The notes under the pieces were generated by a model. The model ran no database searches. It had not been told where the DNA came from and was given only the letters and a program-made list of their open reading frames with translations. Source: Actinomycetes bacterium (lineage in GTDB: Bacteria; Actinomycetota; Acidimicrobiia; Acidimicrobiales; RAAP-2). From it: a stretch of DNA of 64,000 nt. This document shows, one piece after another, positions 28,585 through 37,236 of this stretch (within the stretch, counting starts at the first letter, position 1; each line of letters opens with the position of its first letter). The position numbers were made by a program, and so were the translations under genes. Location: positions 1-64,000 of the forward strand of contig JAJYVS010000012.1 of NCBI GenBank assembly GCA_021791895.1, in the 5' to 3' direction.

Positions 28585-30090
28585 GTGACCGAGGCGGTGG
28601 TGGCGAAGGCGCCCCCCGCACGCGGCGACCACCGGCTCCGCCGCTACCTCCACGGGCCACTGGCGGTGTGGGAGCGCCTCGGCCTGCGGGCTCGGGTCAC
28701 CGGGCTCTTCGCCTTCGGCGCCCTGCTCCTCTCGGTCCTCATGGGAGGGCTGTCGTTCTACGCGACCTCGCATTTCTTGGTCAGCGACCAGATCAACGCG
28801 GCCATCAAGGAGGCGTTCGTCGGGAGGGCCACGGTGGAGCAACGGCTCCTCGTGCCGACGCCGAACGAGCTGACGGTCGTGGCCGACCTGACCGCCGCCA
28901 CCGGGGCCACCACCTCGATCCTCTACTACCGGGGCACCGCCTACTCCTCCAACTCCTTCACCGTGTCGATCAGCGACGTCCCCGAGCCCCTGCGGGCCCT
29001 GGTGCGGGCGGGCACGCCGGCGACCCAGACTTTCGTCCTCGGCAACCGGCCCCAGGTGGCGGTCGGGGTGCCGTTGCCCTCGCTCGACGCCCGCTACTTC
29101 GTGATCTTCGACCTCGGGGACCTCGACCACACCCTCCACGTGCTGGCGCTGGCCCTCGTCCTCGGCGGGCTGATCACCACCCTCTTGGGCGGGCTCGTCG
29201 GACGGGTGGCGAGCGGTCGGACGCTCCGGCCGCTCAGCGCGGTGTCGCGGGCGGCGGTCGCCATCGCCCGGGGAGACCTCGACACCAGGCTGCGGGCGAC
29301 CACCGGGGACCCCGACCTGCGGGGGTTGACCCAGTCCTTCAACACGATGGTGGACCAGCTCCAGGACCGGATCGAGCGGGACGCCCGGTTTACCTCCGAC
29401 GTGAGCCACGAGCTGCGCAGCCCGCTCACGACGATCGCCAACACCCTGAACGTCCTCGAGGCCCATGCCGACGAGCTCAGCCCGCGCGCCCGGCGGGCCC
29501 TCGAGCTCTTGGGCGCGGACCTCCGGCGCTTCGAACGGATGGTGGCCGAGTTGCTTGAGATCTCCCGCTCCGACACCGGGTCGGCCGACACGTCGCTCGA
29601 GGTCGTCGACGCCGGGGAGCTGATCCGCCAGTCGGTGGCGGCCGGGATGCGCACCCTGCCCACCCCGGTGTCCTCCCCGACCATCTCGATCGACCCGGTG
29701 CTCGACGAGGTCACCCTGGCCGTCGACAAGCGTCGGTTCGAGCGGGTCATGGCGAACCTGCTCGAGAACGCTGCCCTCTATGCCGGCGGCGCCACCCGGG
29801 TAGCCGCCGAGCCGGGCCCCGACCGCCTGGGCCACCCGACCCTGGTGGTGGCGGTGGAGGACCACGGGCCCGGGGTGCCGCTCGCCGAGCGTCGCCGGAT
29901 CTTCGAGCGCTTCTACCGGGGCCAGGCGGCGGGCCGACGGGGAGCGAGCACCGGCACCGGGCTCGGGTTGGCCCTCGTGGCCGAGCACGTACGACTCCTC
30001 GGGGGGCTGGTCGGCATCGAGGACGCTCCCAGTGGCGGCGCCCGGTTCACCGTCGAGCTCCCGCTCACCGACGGCGAGGAGCCGTCGTGA
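28585..30090 (+). CDS. Membrane sensor histidine kinase (MtrB-like)
   Basis: Partner kinase of the upstream regulator. The 501-residue protein has a first membrane helix near residues 38-60, an extracytoplasmic sensor region to about 182, a second helix near 184-205, a HAMP domain (LRPLSAVSRAAVAIARGDLD), a HisKA domain with phosphorylated H275 in FTSDVSHELRSPLTT, and a HATPase domain with N395 in NLLENAALY, GPGVPLAERRRIFERFYRG and TGLGLALVAEH. GTG at 28585 starts one base after the regulator stop. The end overlaps the next gene as GTGA, tying all three together. Confidence 0.93.
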   Translation: MTEAVVAKAPPARGDHRLRRYLHGPLAVWERLGLRARVTGLFAFGALLLSVLMGGLSFYATSHFLVSDQINAAIKEAFVGRATVEQRLLVPTPNELTVVADLTAATGATTSILYYRGTAYSSNSFTVSISDVPEPLRALVRAGTPATQTFVLGNRPQVAVGVPLPSLDARYFVIFDLGDLDHTLHVLALALVLGGLITTLLGGLVGRVASGRTLRPLSAVSRAAVAIARGDLDTRLRATTGDPDLRGLTQSFNTMVDQLQDRIERDARFTSDVSHELRSPLTTIANTLNVLEAHADELSPRARRALELLGADLRRFERMVAELLEISRSDTGSADTSLEVVDAGELIRQSVAAGMRTLPTPVSSPTISIDPVLDEVTLAVDKRRFERVMANLLENAALYAGGATRVAAEPGPDRLGHPTLVVAVEDHGPGVPLAERRRIFERFYRGQAAGRRGASTGTGLGLALVAEHVRLLGGLVGIEDAPSGGARFTVELPLTDGEEPS

Positions 30091-30689
30091 CCCGTCGCCG
30101 GGCCGTCGCCGCGGTACTGAGCGCGTTCTTCGCCCTGGCACTGAGCGCCTGCGGGATCGCCACCTCCGGAGGCCCGAGAGCGATCGCGCCCAACCAGATC
30201 CCCGACGTGCCCCAGGGCGCCGCCACCACCACCACCACGCCGGGGTGCGTCGTCCCGGTCAGCGTGGTGCTCCTCGACCAGCTGAACAACGGCGCACCCG
30301 TCGCCGTCGCCCGCTGCGTCTCCCAGCAGGGCCAGCTCTCCTCGGTCGTGCGACAGCTGCTGCTCGGGCCGACCGACACTGAGCTGTTGAAGGGCTTCTC
30401 GAGCGCCATCCCGCCGACGACCCGGCTCTTGTTCCTGAACGTCTCCAAGCTCGGGGTGGTGACGGTCGATCTGTCGATCGACTTCATCTCGGGGAGCTCC
30501 CCCCAGCAAGAACAGGAGGTCGAGCAGGTAGTCTTCACCATCGCCTGCGCCCTCACCCCGGTGACCCGGGTCGCCTTCGAGGTGGAGGGGAGCCCGCAGT
30601 CGGTGCCGATCGCCAGCGGCGCCACGGTGAGCGGGCCGGTGACCGCCGCCGACGACTACAACTTCGGCTCGTTCAGCTGTACCCCGTGA
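30087..30689 (+). CDS. GerMN-domain lipoprotein (short LpqB-like)
   Basis: Predicted surface lipoprotein, 200 residues. A signal peptide ends in a lipobox, LSAC, giving a lipidated cysteine near residue 22. After a Thr-rich linker, one GerMN domain is seen (VRQLLLGPTDTELLKGFSSA, then TRLLFLNVSKLGVVTVDLS, ending ACALTPVTRVAFEVEG). LpqB of mycobacteria is about 580 residues, with GerMN followed by a beta-propeller; here only the GerMN part exists. GTGA overlap with the kinase suggests it modulates or is sensed by that kinase, as proposed for LpqB with MtrB. The function is inferred from context. Confidence 0.85.
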   Translation: MTRRRAVAAVLSAFFALALSACGIATSGGPRAIAPNQIPDVPQGAATTTTTPGCVVPVSVVLLDQLNNGAPVAVARCVSQQGQLSSVVRQLLLGPTDTELLKGFSSAIPPTTRLLFLNVSKLGVVTVDLSIDFISGSSPQQEQEVEQVVFTIACALTPVTRVAFEVEGSPQSVPIASGATVSGPVTAADDYNFGSFSCTP

Positions 30690-30699
30690 GCGGCCGGCC

Positions 30700-31107
30700 T
30701 CAGGTGGCCGTGCCGAACGCGTCGGCCTCCTGCCACCGCACACGGGGTGCGCCCCCCCAGAGGTGCTCGAGGTCGTAGTAGTCGCGGGTCTCCTCCGCGA
30801 AGACGTGGACCACGAAGTCGCCGTAGTCCATGAGCACCCAGGTGGCATCGGAGAGGCCCTCGGTCGCGAACGGCTTGGTGCCGTCGTGGTCGCGCACCCG
30901 CCGCTCGATCTCCTCCACCAGGGCCCGCACCTGCCGGTCGTTGCGGCCCGAGGTGACCACGAAGGCGTCCACCACCCCGAGGAGCTCCCCCATCGCCAGC
31001 ACCACCGTGTCGGCGCCGAGCTTGCCGTCGGCGGCCCGCGCCGCGACCAGCGCCGTGTCGGGGACGAGGTCGGCCCCGGGAAGGGTGGTGGCAGGGATCT
31101 GGCTCAT
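30700..31107 (-). CDS. rsfS: Ribosomal silencing factor RsfS
   Basis: Binds uL14 on the 50S subunit and blocks subunit joining in stationary phase or starvation. The 135-residue protein shows the family pattern: GADTVVLAMGELLGVVDAFV, VTSGRNDRQVRALVEEIE, and DYGDFVVHVFAEETRDYYDL ending with an LW motif. It is downstream of nadD with one small gene between, its normal location, and converges on the lipoprotein gene across a 10-base gap. Confidence 0.95.
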   Translation of the reverse strand: MSQIPATTLPGADLVPDTALVAARAADGKLGADTVVLAMGELLGVVDAFVVTSGRNDRQVRALVEEIERRVRDHDGTKPFATEGLSDATWVLMDYGDFVVHVFAEETRDYYDLEHLWGGAPRVRWQEADAFGTAT

Positions 31108-31183
31108 GGGCCTCCTCGCTCAGAGGGTGATCGCAACGGTGACCGACGTGACGCTCGGGGTCGGACCCGGGCGGCGGCGACCG

Positions 31184-31468
31184 TCAATGCACCATGTCCA
31201 AGACGGTGACCGTGGTCCCCAGGGCGGCCGCCAAGACGCCGAGGCCGAGCAACGCATCCCGGAGCCGGCGTCGTCGGGCCCGGTGCAGGTCCCGCCGGCT
31301 GGCCGGCGTGGGCGCGTCAGCCAGGGTGCTCGTCGCGTCGAGCGGATCCGGCGCACCCGAGAGCGTCACCCGGGCGACGAGGACCGGCTGCCGGGAGCGA
31401 GGCCCCACCCGATGGGGCCGTCCCCCCCGTCGGACGGGCGGGGCGCTTCTCACTGCGGCGGCGGTCAT
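31184..31468 (-). CDS. Small predicted single-pass membrane protein, unknown function
   Basis: A 94-residue product whose start ATG at 31468 overlaps the nadD stop as ATGA, strong evidence that it is a translated gene. The N-terminal ~70 residues are basic and proline-containing, with RRDLHRARRRRLRDA just before a hydrophobic C-terminal segment (LLGLGVLAAALGTTVTVLD). It resembles a tail-anchored or single-helix protein with positive charges inside. In many actinobacteria an LCP/LytR cell-wall ligase gene lies between nadD and rsfS; this product is far too short and shows no LCP motifs. I do not recognise a family. Confidence 0.65.
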   Translation of the reverse strand: MTAAAVRSAPPVRRGGRPHRVGPRSRQPVLVARVTLSGAPDPLDATSTLADAPTPASRRDLHRARRRRLRDALLGLGVLAAALGTTVTVLDMVH

Positions 31469-32085
31469 CTGCGCACAGCGTACAGATTGTGGGCCTCGAT
31501 GTACCGTTCCACCGCCTCTGGGACCAGGGCGCGGGCCGACCGGCCGGCGGCCAGGAGCTCTCGGACCTCGGAGCTCGAGAGGTCCAGCTCGGGGCCAGCG
31601 ACCACCTCGAGGCGCCAGCCCGGCACCCGGTTCGGCCCGGGCGCCCCGGGGCGCCGCACCACGACCAGGGTCACGAGCTCGGCCAAGCGGGCCGCCCGGT
31701 GCCAGGTGGGCAGGCTCCCGATCACGTCGGCCCCGACGATGAGGAACTGCTCGGGGTCGGGCCGGCCGGCGGCCCGGGCCGAGGCGGCGAGGGCCTCGAC
31801 CGTCTCGACCGTGTAGCTCGGCCCCCCCCGGTCGAGCTCGATGCGGCTGGCCTCGGCCCGGGGGATCGAGCGGACGGCCGCCTCCACCATGGCCAGCCGG
31901 TCGGCGGCGGGCGTGACGTCACGGACCGGGGTCTTCTGCCAGGGGTCGTTGGCCACCACGAAGAGGACCCGGTCCAGCCCCAGCTGCTCGAGACAGGCCG
32001 AGGCCGCCGCCACGTGGCCCAGGTGCGGCGGATCGAAGGTGCCGCCGAGGACTCCGAGGCGTTCGGGGCGGGGCTCGGCCGGCAT
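31465..32085 (-). CDS. nadD: Nicotinate-nucleotide adenylyltransferase
   Basis: Makes deamido-NAD from nicotinate mononucleotide and ATP. The 206-residue protein has GVLGGTFDPPHLGHVAAA as its nucleotide-binding H-x-G-H-type motif, NDPWQKTPVRDVTPAADRLA, and the second motif DLSSSEVRELL in place of the common ISST-x-x-R. Length is normal. It is part of the obg-proB-proA-nadD-rsfS backbone, though separated from proA here by other genes; upstream it is divergent from the DAHP synthase with an 80-base gap. Confidence 0.96.
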   Translation of the reverse strand: MPAEPRPERLGVLGGTFDPPHLGHVAAASACLEQLGLDRVLFVVANDPWQKTPVRDVTPAADRLAMVEAAVRSIPRAEASRIELDRGGPSYTVETVEALAASARAAGRPDPEQFLIVGADVIGSLPTWHRAARLAELVTLVVVRRPGAPGPNRVPGWRLEVVAGPELDLSSSEVRELLAAGRSARALVPEAVERYIEAHNLYAVRR

Positions 32086-32164
32086 GAGGCGCCAGCCTAG
32101 GGTCGGGCCCCGCCCCCACCGCCTGAGAACGGGGGTGCGGCCGCCGACCCCCTACGCTTAGGCG

Positions 32165-33544
32165 ATGGCCCCGCCCGCCGCAACGAACGCCGACGCCGCC
32201 TGGCAGCCCGGGTCGTGGCGCAGGTACCCGGCCGACCAGCAGCCGGCGTGGCCCGACGAGGATGCCCGCAAGCGGGTCGAGGCCCGGCTCGCCGCCCTGC
32301 CCCCCCTGGTGTTCGCCGGCGAGGCCCGGAACCTCACGGCCGCGCTGGGCGAGGTCGCAGCCGGCCGGGCCTTTTTGCTCCAGGCCGGCGACTGCGCCGA
32401 GTCCTTCGACGACTTCTCGGCCGACCAGATCCGGGACAAGTTGAAGGTCATCCTCCAGATGGCGGCGGTCCTCACCTACGCCGCCGGGGTCCCGGTGGTC
32501 AAGGTCGGCCGCATCGCCGGCCAGTTCGCCAAACCCCGCACCCAGGCCACCGAGACGGTGGGCGAGACCGAGCTCGAGGTGTTCCGGGGCCACATGGTCA
32601 ACGACGACGCGTTCGACCCCGAGGCCCGCCGGCCCGACCCCGAGCGCCTCGTCACCGCCTACCACCAGTCGGCGTCGACTCTCAACCTGCTGCGGGCCTT
32701 CACCACCGGGGGGTTCGCCGACCTCAACCAGGTCCACGCCTGGAACCAGCAGTTCGTGTCCACCTCGGCCGAGGGCCGGCGCTACGAACGGATCGCCGGC
32801 GAGATCGACCGGGCCCTGCGGTTCATGGCCGCCTGCGGCATCGACCTGGCCCGGGAGGTCGGCCTGCACCAGGTCGACTTCTGGACCAGCCACGAGGCGC
32901 TCATCTTGCACTACGAGGAGGCCCTGACCCGGCGGGACTCGCTGAGCGGCAACTGGGTTGACGGCTCGGCCCACATGCTCTGGGTCGGCGAACGGACCCG
33001 CCGCCTGGACGGGGCCCACGTCGAGTTCCTCTCGGGGCTCTTGAACCCGGTGGGGGCCAAGATCGGCCCCTCCGCCACCACAGAGGAGGTGGTGGGCCTG
33101 TGCGAGGCGCTCGACCCCGGCCGGGTCCCCGGCCGGCTCACCCTCATCACCCGGCTCGGTGCCGACCGGGTGGAGACGCTCCTCCCGCCGCTCATCGAGG
33201 CGGTGGGCGCGTCGGGCCACCCGGTCGTGTGGGCCTGCGACCCCATGCACGGGAACACCTTCGTGAGCTCGAACGGTCGCAAGACCCGGCGCTTCGAGGA
33301 CCTCTGGACCGAGCTGCGCGGCTTCTTCAAGGTCCACCGCAAGATGGGGACCTGGCCCGGCGGGGTGCACGTCGAGCTCACCGGCGACGACGTCACCGAG
33401 TGCTTGGGCGGGGCGGAGCGGATCTCGGAGTCCGACCTCGACCAGCGCTACACCACGACGTGCGATCCCAGACTGAACGCCCGACAGGCGCTCGACCTCG
33501 CCTACCGGATCACCGAGCTGCTCCGCGACCTGCCCGAGGATTGA
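32165..33544 (+). CDS. Class II 3-deoxy-7-phosphoheptulonate synthase
   Basis: First enzyme of the shikimate pathway, condensing PEP and erythrose 4-phosphate. The 459-residue protein is of the plant/mycobacterial class II type: AFLLQAGDCAESFDDFSADQ, VVKVGRIAGQFAKPR, CGIDLAREVGLHQVDFWTSH, MLWVGERTRRLDGAHVEFL, GVHVELTGDDVTEC. The metal-binding Cys in GDCAE, the His in DPMHGNT and the Glu/Asp positions are visible. ATG at 32165. It is a plus-strand gene between nadD and the VWA gene, with whose stop it converges one base apart. Allosteric control cannot be read from sequence alone. Confidence 0.95.
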   Translation: MAPPAATNADAAWQPGSWRRYPADQQPAWPDEDARKRVEARLAALPPLVFAGEARNLTAALGEVAAGRAFLLQAGDCAESFDDFSADQIRDKLKVILQMAAVLTYAAGVPVVKVGRIAGQFAKPRTQATETVGETELEVFRGHMVNDDAFDPEARRPDPERLVTAYHQSASTLNLLRAFTTGGFADLNQVHAWNQQFVSTSAEGRRYERIAGEIDRALRFMAACGIDLAREVGLHQVDFWTSHEALILHYEEALTRRDSLSGNWVDGSAHMLWVGERTRRLDGAHVEFLSGLLNPVGAKIGPSATTEEVVGLCEALDPGRVPGRLTLITRLGADRVETLLPPLIEAVGASGHPVVWACDPMHGNTFVSSNGRKTRRFEDLWTELRGFFKVHRKMGTWPGGVHVELTGDDVTECLGGAERISESDLDQRYTTTCDPRLNARQALDLAYRITELLRDLPED

Positions 33545-33545
33545 G

Positions 33546-34982
33546 CTACTCGAGGTCCCCCACGAAACGCTCCAGCTGGCGCAACGTCCGGCACTCGACC
33601 ACCGCGTCGCAGTGCCGGCCGTACTCGGAGATGATCGAGTCGCCCGACCCCCAGTAGTCCTTCGGCTCGGGGTTGAGCCAGTAGAGGTGACGGGCCTTCT
33701 TGCGCAGCTCCGCCAGCACCCAGTCCTCCGACGCGTGGTAGTTGTTCCGGGCGTCGCCTAGGACGAGCACGCTCGTGCGGTGGGTGACCTCGCCGCCGAA
33801 GTGGTCGAAGAAGACCCCGAGGGCGTGGCCGTAGTCGGAGTGGCCGTCGACCCACACCACGTCGGCCTCGGTGTTGATCTTCTGGACCGCGTCGGCCGGG
33901 TCGTCGGCCCGTTCGAAGAACCTCGTGACCTCGTCGAGACCGTCGACGAACACGAAGCTGCGCACCTTGGAGAACTGCGACTGGATCGCGTAGACGAGGT
34001 GCAGGGTGAAGCGGGCGAACGAGGCCACCGAGCCCGAGATGTCGGCGATCACCACGATCTCGGGCTTGGCCGGGCGCGGGTGGCGGAACCGGGGCTCGAC
34101 CGGCACCCCGCCGGTGGAGAGGGAGCGCCGGACCGTCGCCCGGAAGTCGAGCGGCCCGCGCCGGCGGTGCCGCCGTCGCCGGGCCAGGCGGACCGCGAGC
34201 TTGCGCGACAGGGGGCGCAGGGCCCGCTGGAGGGTCGCCAGCTCGTCGCGGGTCGCGTGCATGACGTCGAGATCCTCGGGCAGGGGCTTGCGGATCGACT
34301 TGGCCAGGGCCTCGGCCCCCCGGTCCTCCACCAGCCGCCGGCGGATCTCGTCCTCCACCGCCTTTTTCAGCTGGTCGATCCGACCCCGGTACTCGTCGCC
34401 CAAGAGCCGCTCGTCGAGCATCGAGAGGTCACCCTCGTCCTCGCGCTCCCGCTTGGCCTGGCCGACCAGGCGGGCCAGCACCGCATCGAGGTCGAGGTTC
34501 CGCAGCGTCCGGTAGAGGTAGTAGGTCCCCCCGACCGGCCGGCCGGGCTCGATCCCGGCGAACCGGGTGACCGCCTGGCGGGCGACCACGCGCATGAGGG
34601 GCTGGTCGCCCTGGAGCAGGGCCTGGTAGAGCAGCGCGGCGAGCTCCTCGGGGGTCGTCTGGTCCATGGCCCCGCCGCCCTGCTGGCCCCGCTGGTCGCC
34701 GGGCAGACGGCTCTCGTCCCCCTGCCCGGGCGCCCCCGGCCCCGGGGTCCCGTCCTCGCCGGTGCCGAGCCCCCGGGCGAAGTAGATGTCGAAGGCGGTC
34801 TCGAAGGCATGCCAGTGGCTGGCCGACTTGACCATGGTGGCCCCGAGCGCGTACTTGAGCGCCTCGCGGTCCTCGATCGGGATGTGGTGGACCGCCTCGG
34901 CGGCGTCGAGGTGCTCGGTCAAAGAGACCGGCAATCCGGCACGGCGCAGCTCCTCGACGAAGCCCGAGAGCAGGTTCAGCAC
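33546..34982 (-). CDS. VWA-domain protein, CoxE-like
   Basis: A 478-residue cytoplasmic protein with a C-terminal von Willebrand A domain (DUF1355/CoxE group). The metal-ion-dependent adhesion site D-x-S-x-S is present as DISGS (D314, S316, S318), with later MIDAS-type regions FVDGLDEVTRFFERAD and DGHSDYGHALGVFFD. The N-terminal half is helical, with a disordered Gly/Pro stretch near 75-105 and an arginine-rich patch (LARRRRHRRRGP) near 267. MoxR plus VWA pairs act as chaperones that insert or remodel metal cofactors; CoxD and CoxE do this for CO dehydrogenase. It follows the MoxR gene by 12 bases. Target here unproven. Confidence 0.87.
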   Translation of the reverse strand: MLNLLSGFVEELRRAGLPVSLTEHLDAAEAVHHIPIEDREALKYALGATMVKSASHWHAFETAFDIYFARGLGTGEDGTPGPGAPGQGDESRLPGDQRGQQGGGAMDQTTPEELAALLYQALLQGDQPLMRVVARQAVTRFAGIEPGRPVGGTYYLYRTLRNLDLDAVLARLVGQAKREREDEGDLSMLDERLLGDEYRGRIDQLKKAVEDEIRRRLVEDRGAEALAKSIRKPLPEDLDVMHATRDELATLQRALRPLSRKLAVRLARRRRHRRRGPLDFRATVRRSLSTGGVPVEPRFRHPRPAKPEIVVIADISGSVASFARFTLHLVYAIQSQFSKVRSFVFVDGLDEVTRFFERADDPADAVQKINTEADVVWVDGHSDYGHALGVFFDHFGGEVTHRTSVLVLGDARNNYHASEDWVLAELRKKARHLYWLNPEPKDYWGSGDSIISEYGRHCDAVVECRTLRQLERFVGDLE

Positions 34983-34994
34983 CGGGCGCGCCCC

Positions 34995-35945
34995 TCAGGC
35001 ATCGGTGGCCGAGAGGAGCTCCTTGGCCGCCTTGTCGATGTCGCTCTGGTACTTGAGCAAGATGTTGAGGCTTTCCCGGGCCGTCGTGGCGTCGATGGAG
35101 GAGATCCCGAGCACGACGAGCGTACGGGCCCAGTCCAGGGTCTCGGAGACCGACGGCAGCTTGCGCAGGTCGATGGTGCGCAGGGACCGCACGATCCGGG
35201 CCACCTGGTCGGCCAGTTCGTCGCTGATCCCCGGGACCTTGCGCCTGATGATGGCCCGCTCCCGGTCGATGTCGGGATAGTCGATGTGCAGGTACAGGCA
35301 CCGCCGCTTGAGCGCCTCGGACAGCTCCCGGGTGTTGTTCGAGGTGAGGAAGACCATGGGCAGCCGGGTCGCCTGCACCGTGCCGAGCTCGGGGATCGAC
35401 ACCTGGTACTCGGAGAGCACCTCGAGCAGGAGCGCCTCGGTCTCGAGCTCGACCCGGTCGACCTCGTCGACCAGGAGCACGACCGGGGTGTCGGCCCGGA
35501 TGGCCTCGAGCAGCGGCCGGGTAAGCAAGAAGTCCTCGGAGAAGATGTCCTCCTCCAGCTCGGCCCAGGTCGGCGAGTGGTGGTCGGGGCCGGAGCCGAG
35601 GTCGGACTCGGCGAGCACCTGGCCGGCCTGGATCCGGAGCAGCTGCTTGCGGTAGTTCCACTCGTAGAGCGCCTTGGACTCGTCCAGGCCCTCGTAGCAC
35701 TGGAGCCGGATGAGCCGGCTCCCGGTCAGCTCGGCCACCGACTTGGCCAGCTGGGTCTTGCCCGTCCCGGCCGGGCCCTCGACGAGGACCGGCTTGGCCA
35801 GGCGGTCGGCCAGATAGACCACCCCGGCGATGCCCTCGTCGGCCAGGTACCCCACCTCCGCCAGCCCGTCGCGGACCGTCGGGATCGAGTCGAAGCGGGC
35901 CGGGCCGATGTTGCCGAGACCGAGCGGATCCGAGGTCGTGGTCAT
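34995..35945 (-). CDS. MoxR-family AAA+ ATPase, CoxD-like
   Basis: A 316-residue AAA+ ATPase with Walker A GPAGTGKT (57-64), Walker B VVLLVDEVDR (D160, E161), sensor 1 in VFLTSNNTRE and an arginine finger region at SEALKRRCLYLHIDYPD. MoxR proteins work with VWA partners to mature enzymes; CoxD is needed for the CO dehydrogenase active site in Afipia (family knowledge). ATG at 35945 overlaps the proA stop as ATGA; the slightly longer in-frame form was rejected. With the VWA gene and the Mo-hydroxylase beyond proA, it may form a maturation set. Confidence 0.9.
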   Translation of the reverse strand: MTTTSDPLGLGNIGPARFDSIPTVRDGLAEVGYLADEGIAGVVYLADRLAKPVLVEGPAGTGKTQLAKSVAELTGSRLIRLQCYEGLDESKALYEWNYRKQLLRIQAGQVLAESDLGSGPDHHSPTWAELEEDIFSEDFLLTRPLLEAIRADTPVVLLVDEVDRVELETEALLLEVLSEYQVSIPELGTVQATRLPMVFLTSNNTRELSEALKRRCLYLHIDYPDIDRERAIIRRKVPGISDELADQVARIVRSLRTIDLRKLPSVSETLDWARTLVVLGISSIDATTARESLNILLKYQSDIDKAAKELLSATDA

Positions 35946-37186
35946 GTCCTTGTCTGTCCCTCTCCCCACACCACCCACTTGGCACACGTGAGCTCGCGGA
36001 GTCCCATCGGACCGCGGGCGTGCAGTTTTTGCGTTGAGATTCCCACCTCGGCCCCGAGGCCGAGCTCGCCGCCGTCAACGAACCGGGTCGAGGCGTTGAC
36101 CAGCACCGCGGCGGCGTCGACCTCCCGGACAAAGCGTGTCGCAGCGGCCAGGTCCTCGGTCACGATGGCCTCGGAGTGGCCCGAGGAAAACCGGTCGATG
36201 TGCGCGATGGCGGCGCCGAGGTCCTCGACCACCGCGACCGAGAGGCACGGGCCCAGGAACTCGGTGGCGAAGTCCGCCTCGGTGGCCGACGTTGCCGACG
36301 GCACGAGCGCCACGGCGGCGGCGTCGCCCCGGAGCTCGACCCCCTCCAAGGCCCGCGCCAGCCGAGGCAGGAGCTCGGCGGCGACGGCGCGGTGCACGAG
36401 CAGGCTCTCGGCGGCGTTGCAGACCCCGGGGCGCTGCGTCTTCGCGTTGAGGACGATGTCGAGCGCCATCTCGAGGTCGGCGGCGGCGTCCACGTAGACG
36501 TGGCAGTTGCCGTCGCCGTCGAGCACGTAGGGGACGGTGGCGTGCTCGAGCATGAGCTCGATCAGCTGGCGTCCGCCCCGGGGGATGAGACAGTCGATCA
36601 CCCCGCGCAGCCTCATGAACTGCAGGGCGGTGTCGTGGCTCGTGTCCTCGACCAGGAGCACGGCGTCGGGGGGCAGGCCGGCCTTGTCGAGCGCCTCTCG
36701 GAGCACGGCCACGATCGCCCGGTTCGAGGCCAGCGCCGAGGACGACCCGCGGAGGAAGGCCACGTTGCCGGCCTTGAGGCACAGCCCGGCGGCGTCGCTC
36801 GTGACGTTGGGGCGGTTCTCGTAGATGACCCCGACCACCCCGAGCGGCACCCGGACCCGCTGGACCCGGAGCCCGTTCGGGCGGACCCAGCCGTCGACCA
36901 CCTCCCCGACCGGGTCGGCCAGGGCCGCCACCTGGCGCAGGCCCGCCGCCATCTGCTCCACCCGGGCGGCATCGAGGGCCAGCCGGTCGAGGGCGCTCGG
37001 GGCGAGGCCGGCTGCCCGGGCGGCCGCCTGGTCGGCCCGGTTGGCCTCGAGGAGCTTCTCCGACCGGGCGACGAGCAGCTCCGCCGCCAGGACCAACGCC
37101 TGATCACGGGCAGCGGAGGAGGATGTGGAGATCGTTTTCACCGCGGCCCGGGCTCGGACTCCCAAGCTCGCGAGCTCGGCGGCCAT
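35942..37186 (-). CDS. proA: Gamma-glutamyl phosphate reductase
   Basis: Second step of proline synthesis: reduces gamma-glutamyl phosphate to glutamate semialdehyde with NADPH. The 414-residue protein belongs to the aldehyde dehydrogenase superfamily: PLGVVGVIYENRPNVTSDAA, LRGSSSALASNRAIV, and the catalytic cysteine C256 in KTQRPGVCNAAESLLVH. Later FGPCLSVAV-like and ASTRFVDGGELGLGAEVGIS segments are standard. It normally follows proB directly, but two genes (alpha/beta hydrolase and Mo-hydroxylase) intervene. Overlap with the MoxR gene suggests one transcript. Confidence 0.97.
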   Translation of the reverse strand: MAAELASLGVRARAAVKTISTSSSAARDQALVLAAELLVARSEKLLEANRADQAAARAAGLAPSALDRLALDAARVEQMAAGLRQVAALADPVGEVVDGWVRPNGLRVQRVRVPLGVVGVIYENRPNVTSDAAGLCLKAGNVAFLRGSSSALASNRAIVAVLREALDKAGLPPDAVLLVEDTSHDTALQFMRLRGVIDCLIPRGGRQLIELMLEHATVPYVLDGDGNCHVYVDAAADLEMALDIVLNAKTQRPGVCNAAESLLVHRAVAAELLPRLARALEGVELRGDAAAVALVPSATSATEADFATEFLGPCLSVAVVEDLGAAIAHIDRFSSGHSEAIVTEDLAAATRFVREVDAAAVLVNASTRFVDGGELGLGAEVGISTQKLHARGPMGLRELTCAKWVVWGEGQTRT

Positions 37187-37236
37187 CGCCCGAGCATAGT
37201 TCGGGCCGACCGGGGTCCTTCGTGGGGCCGGCCCGG

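Noticed and set aside
30690-30699. Terminator between the lipoprotein gene and rsfS
   Set aside because: Only ten bases separate the stops and no stable stem was found.
33546-35945. MoxR/VWA as an anti-phage system
   Set aside because: MoxR-VWA pairs occur in some defence islands, but no effector nuclease, protease or other defence gene is nearby; proximity to a Mo-hydroxylase favours a maturation role.
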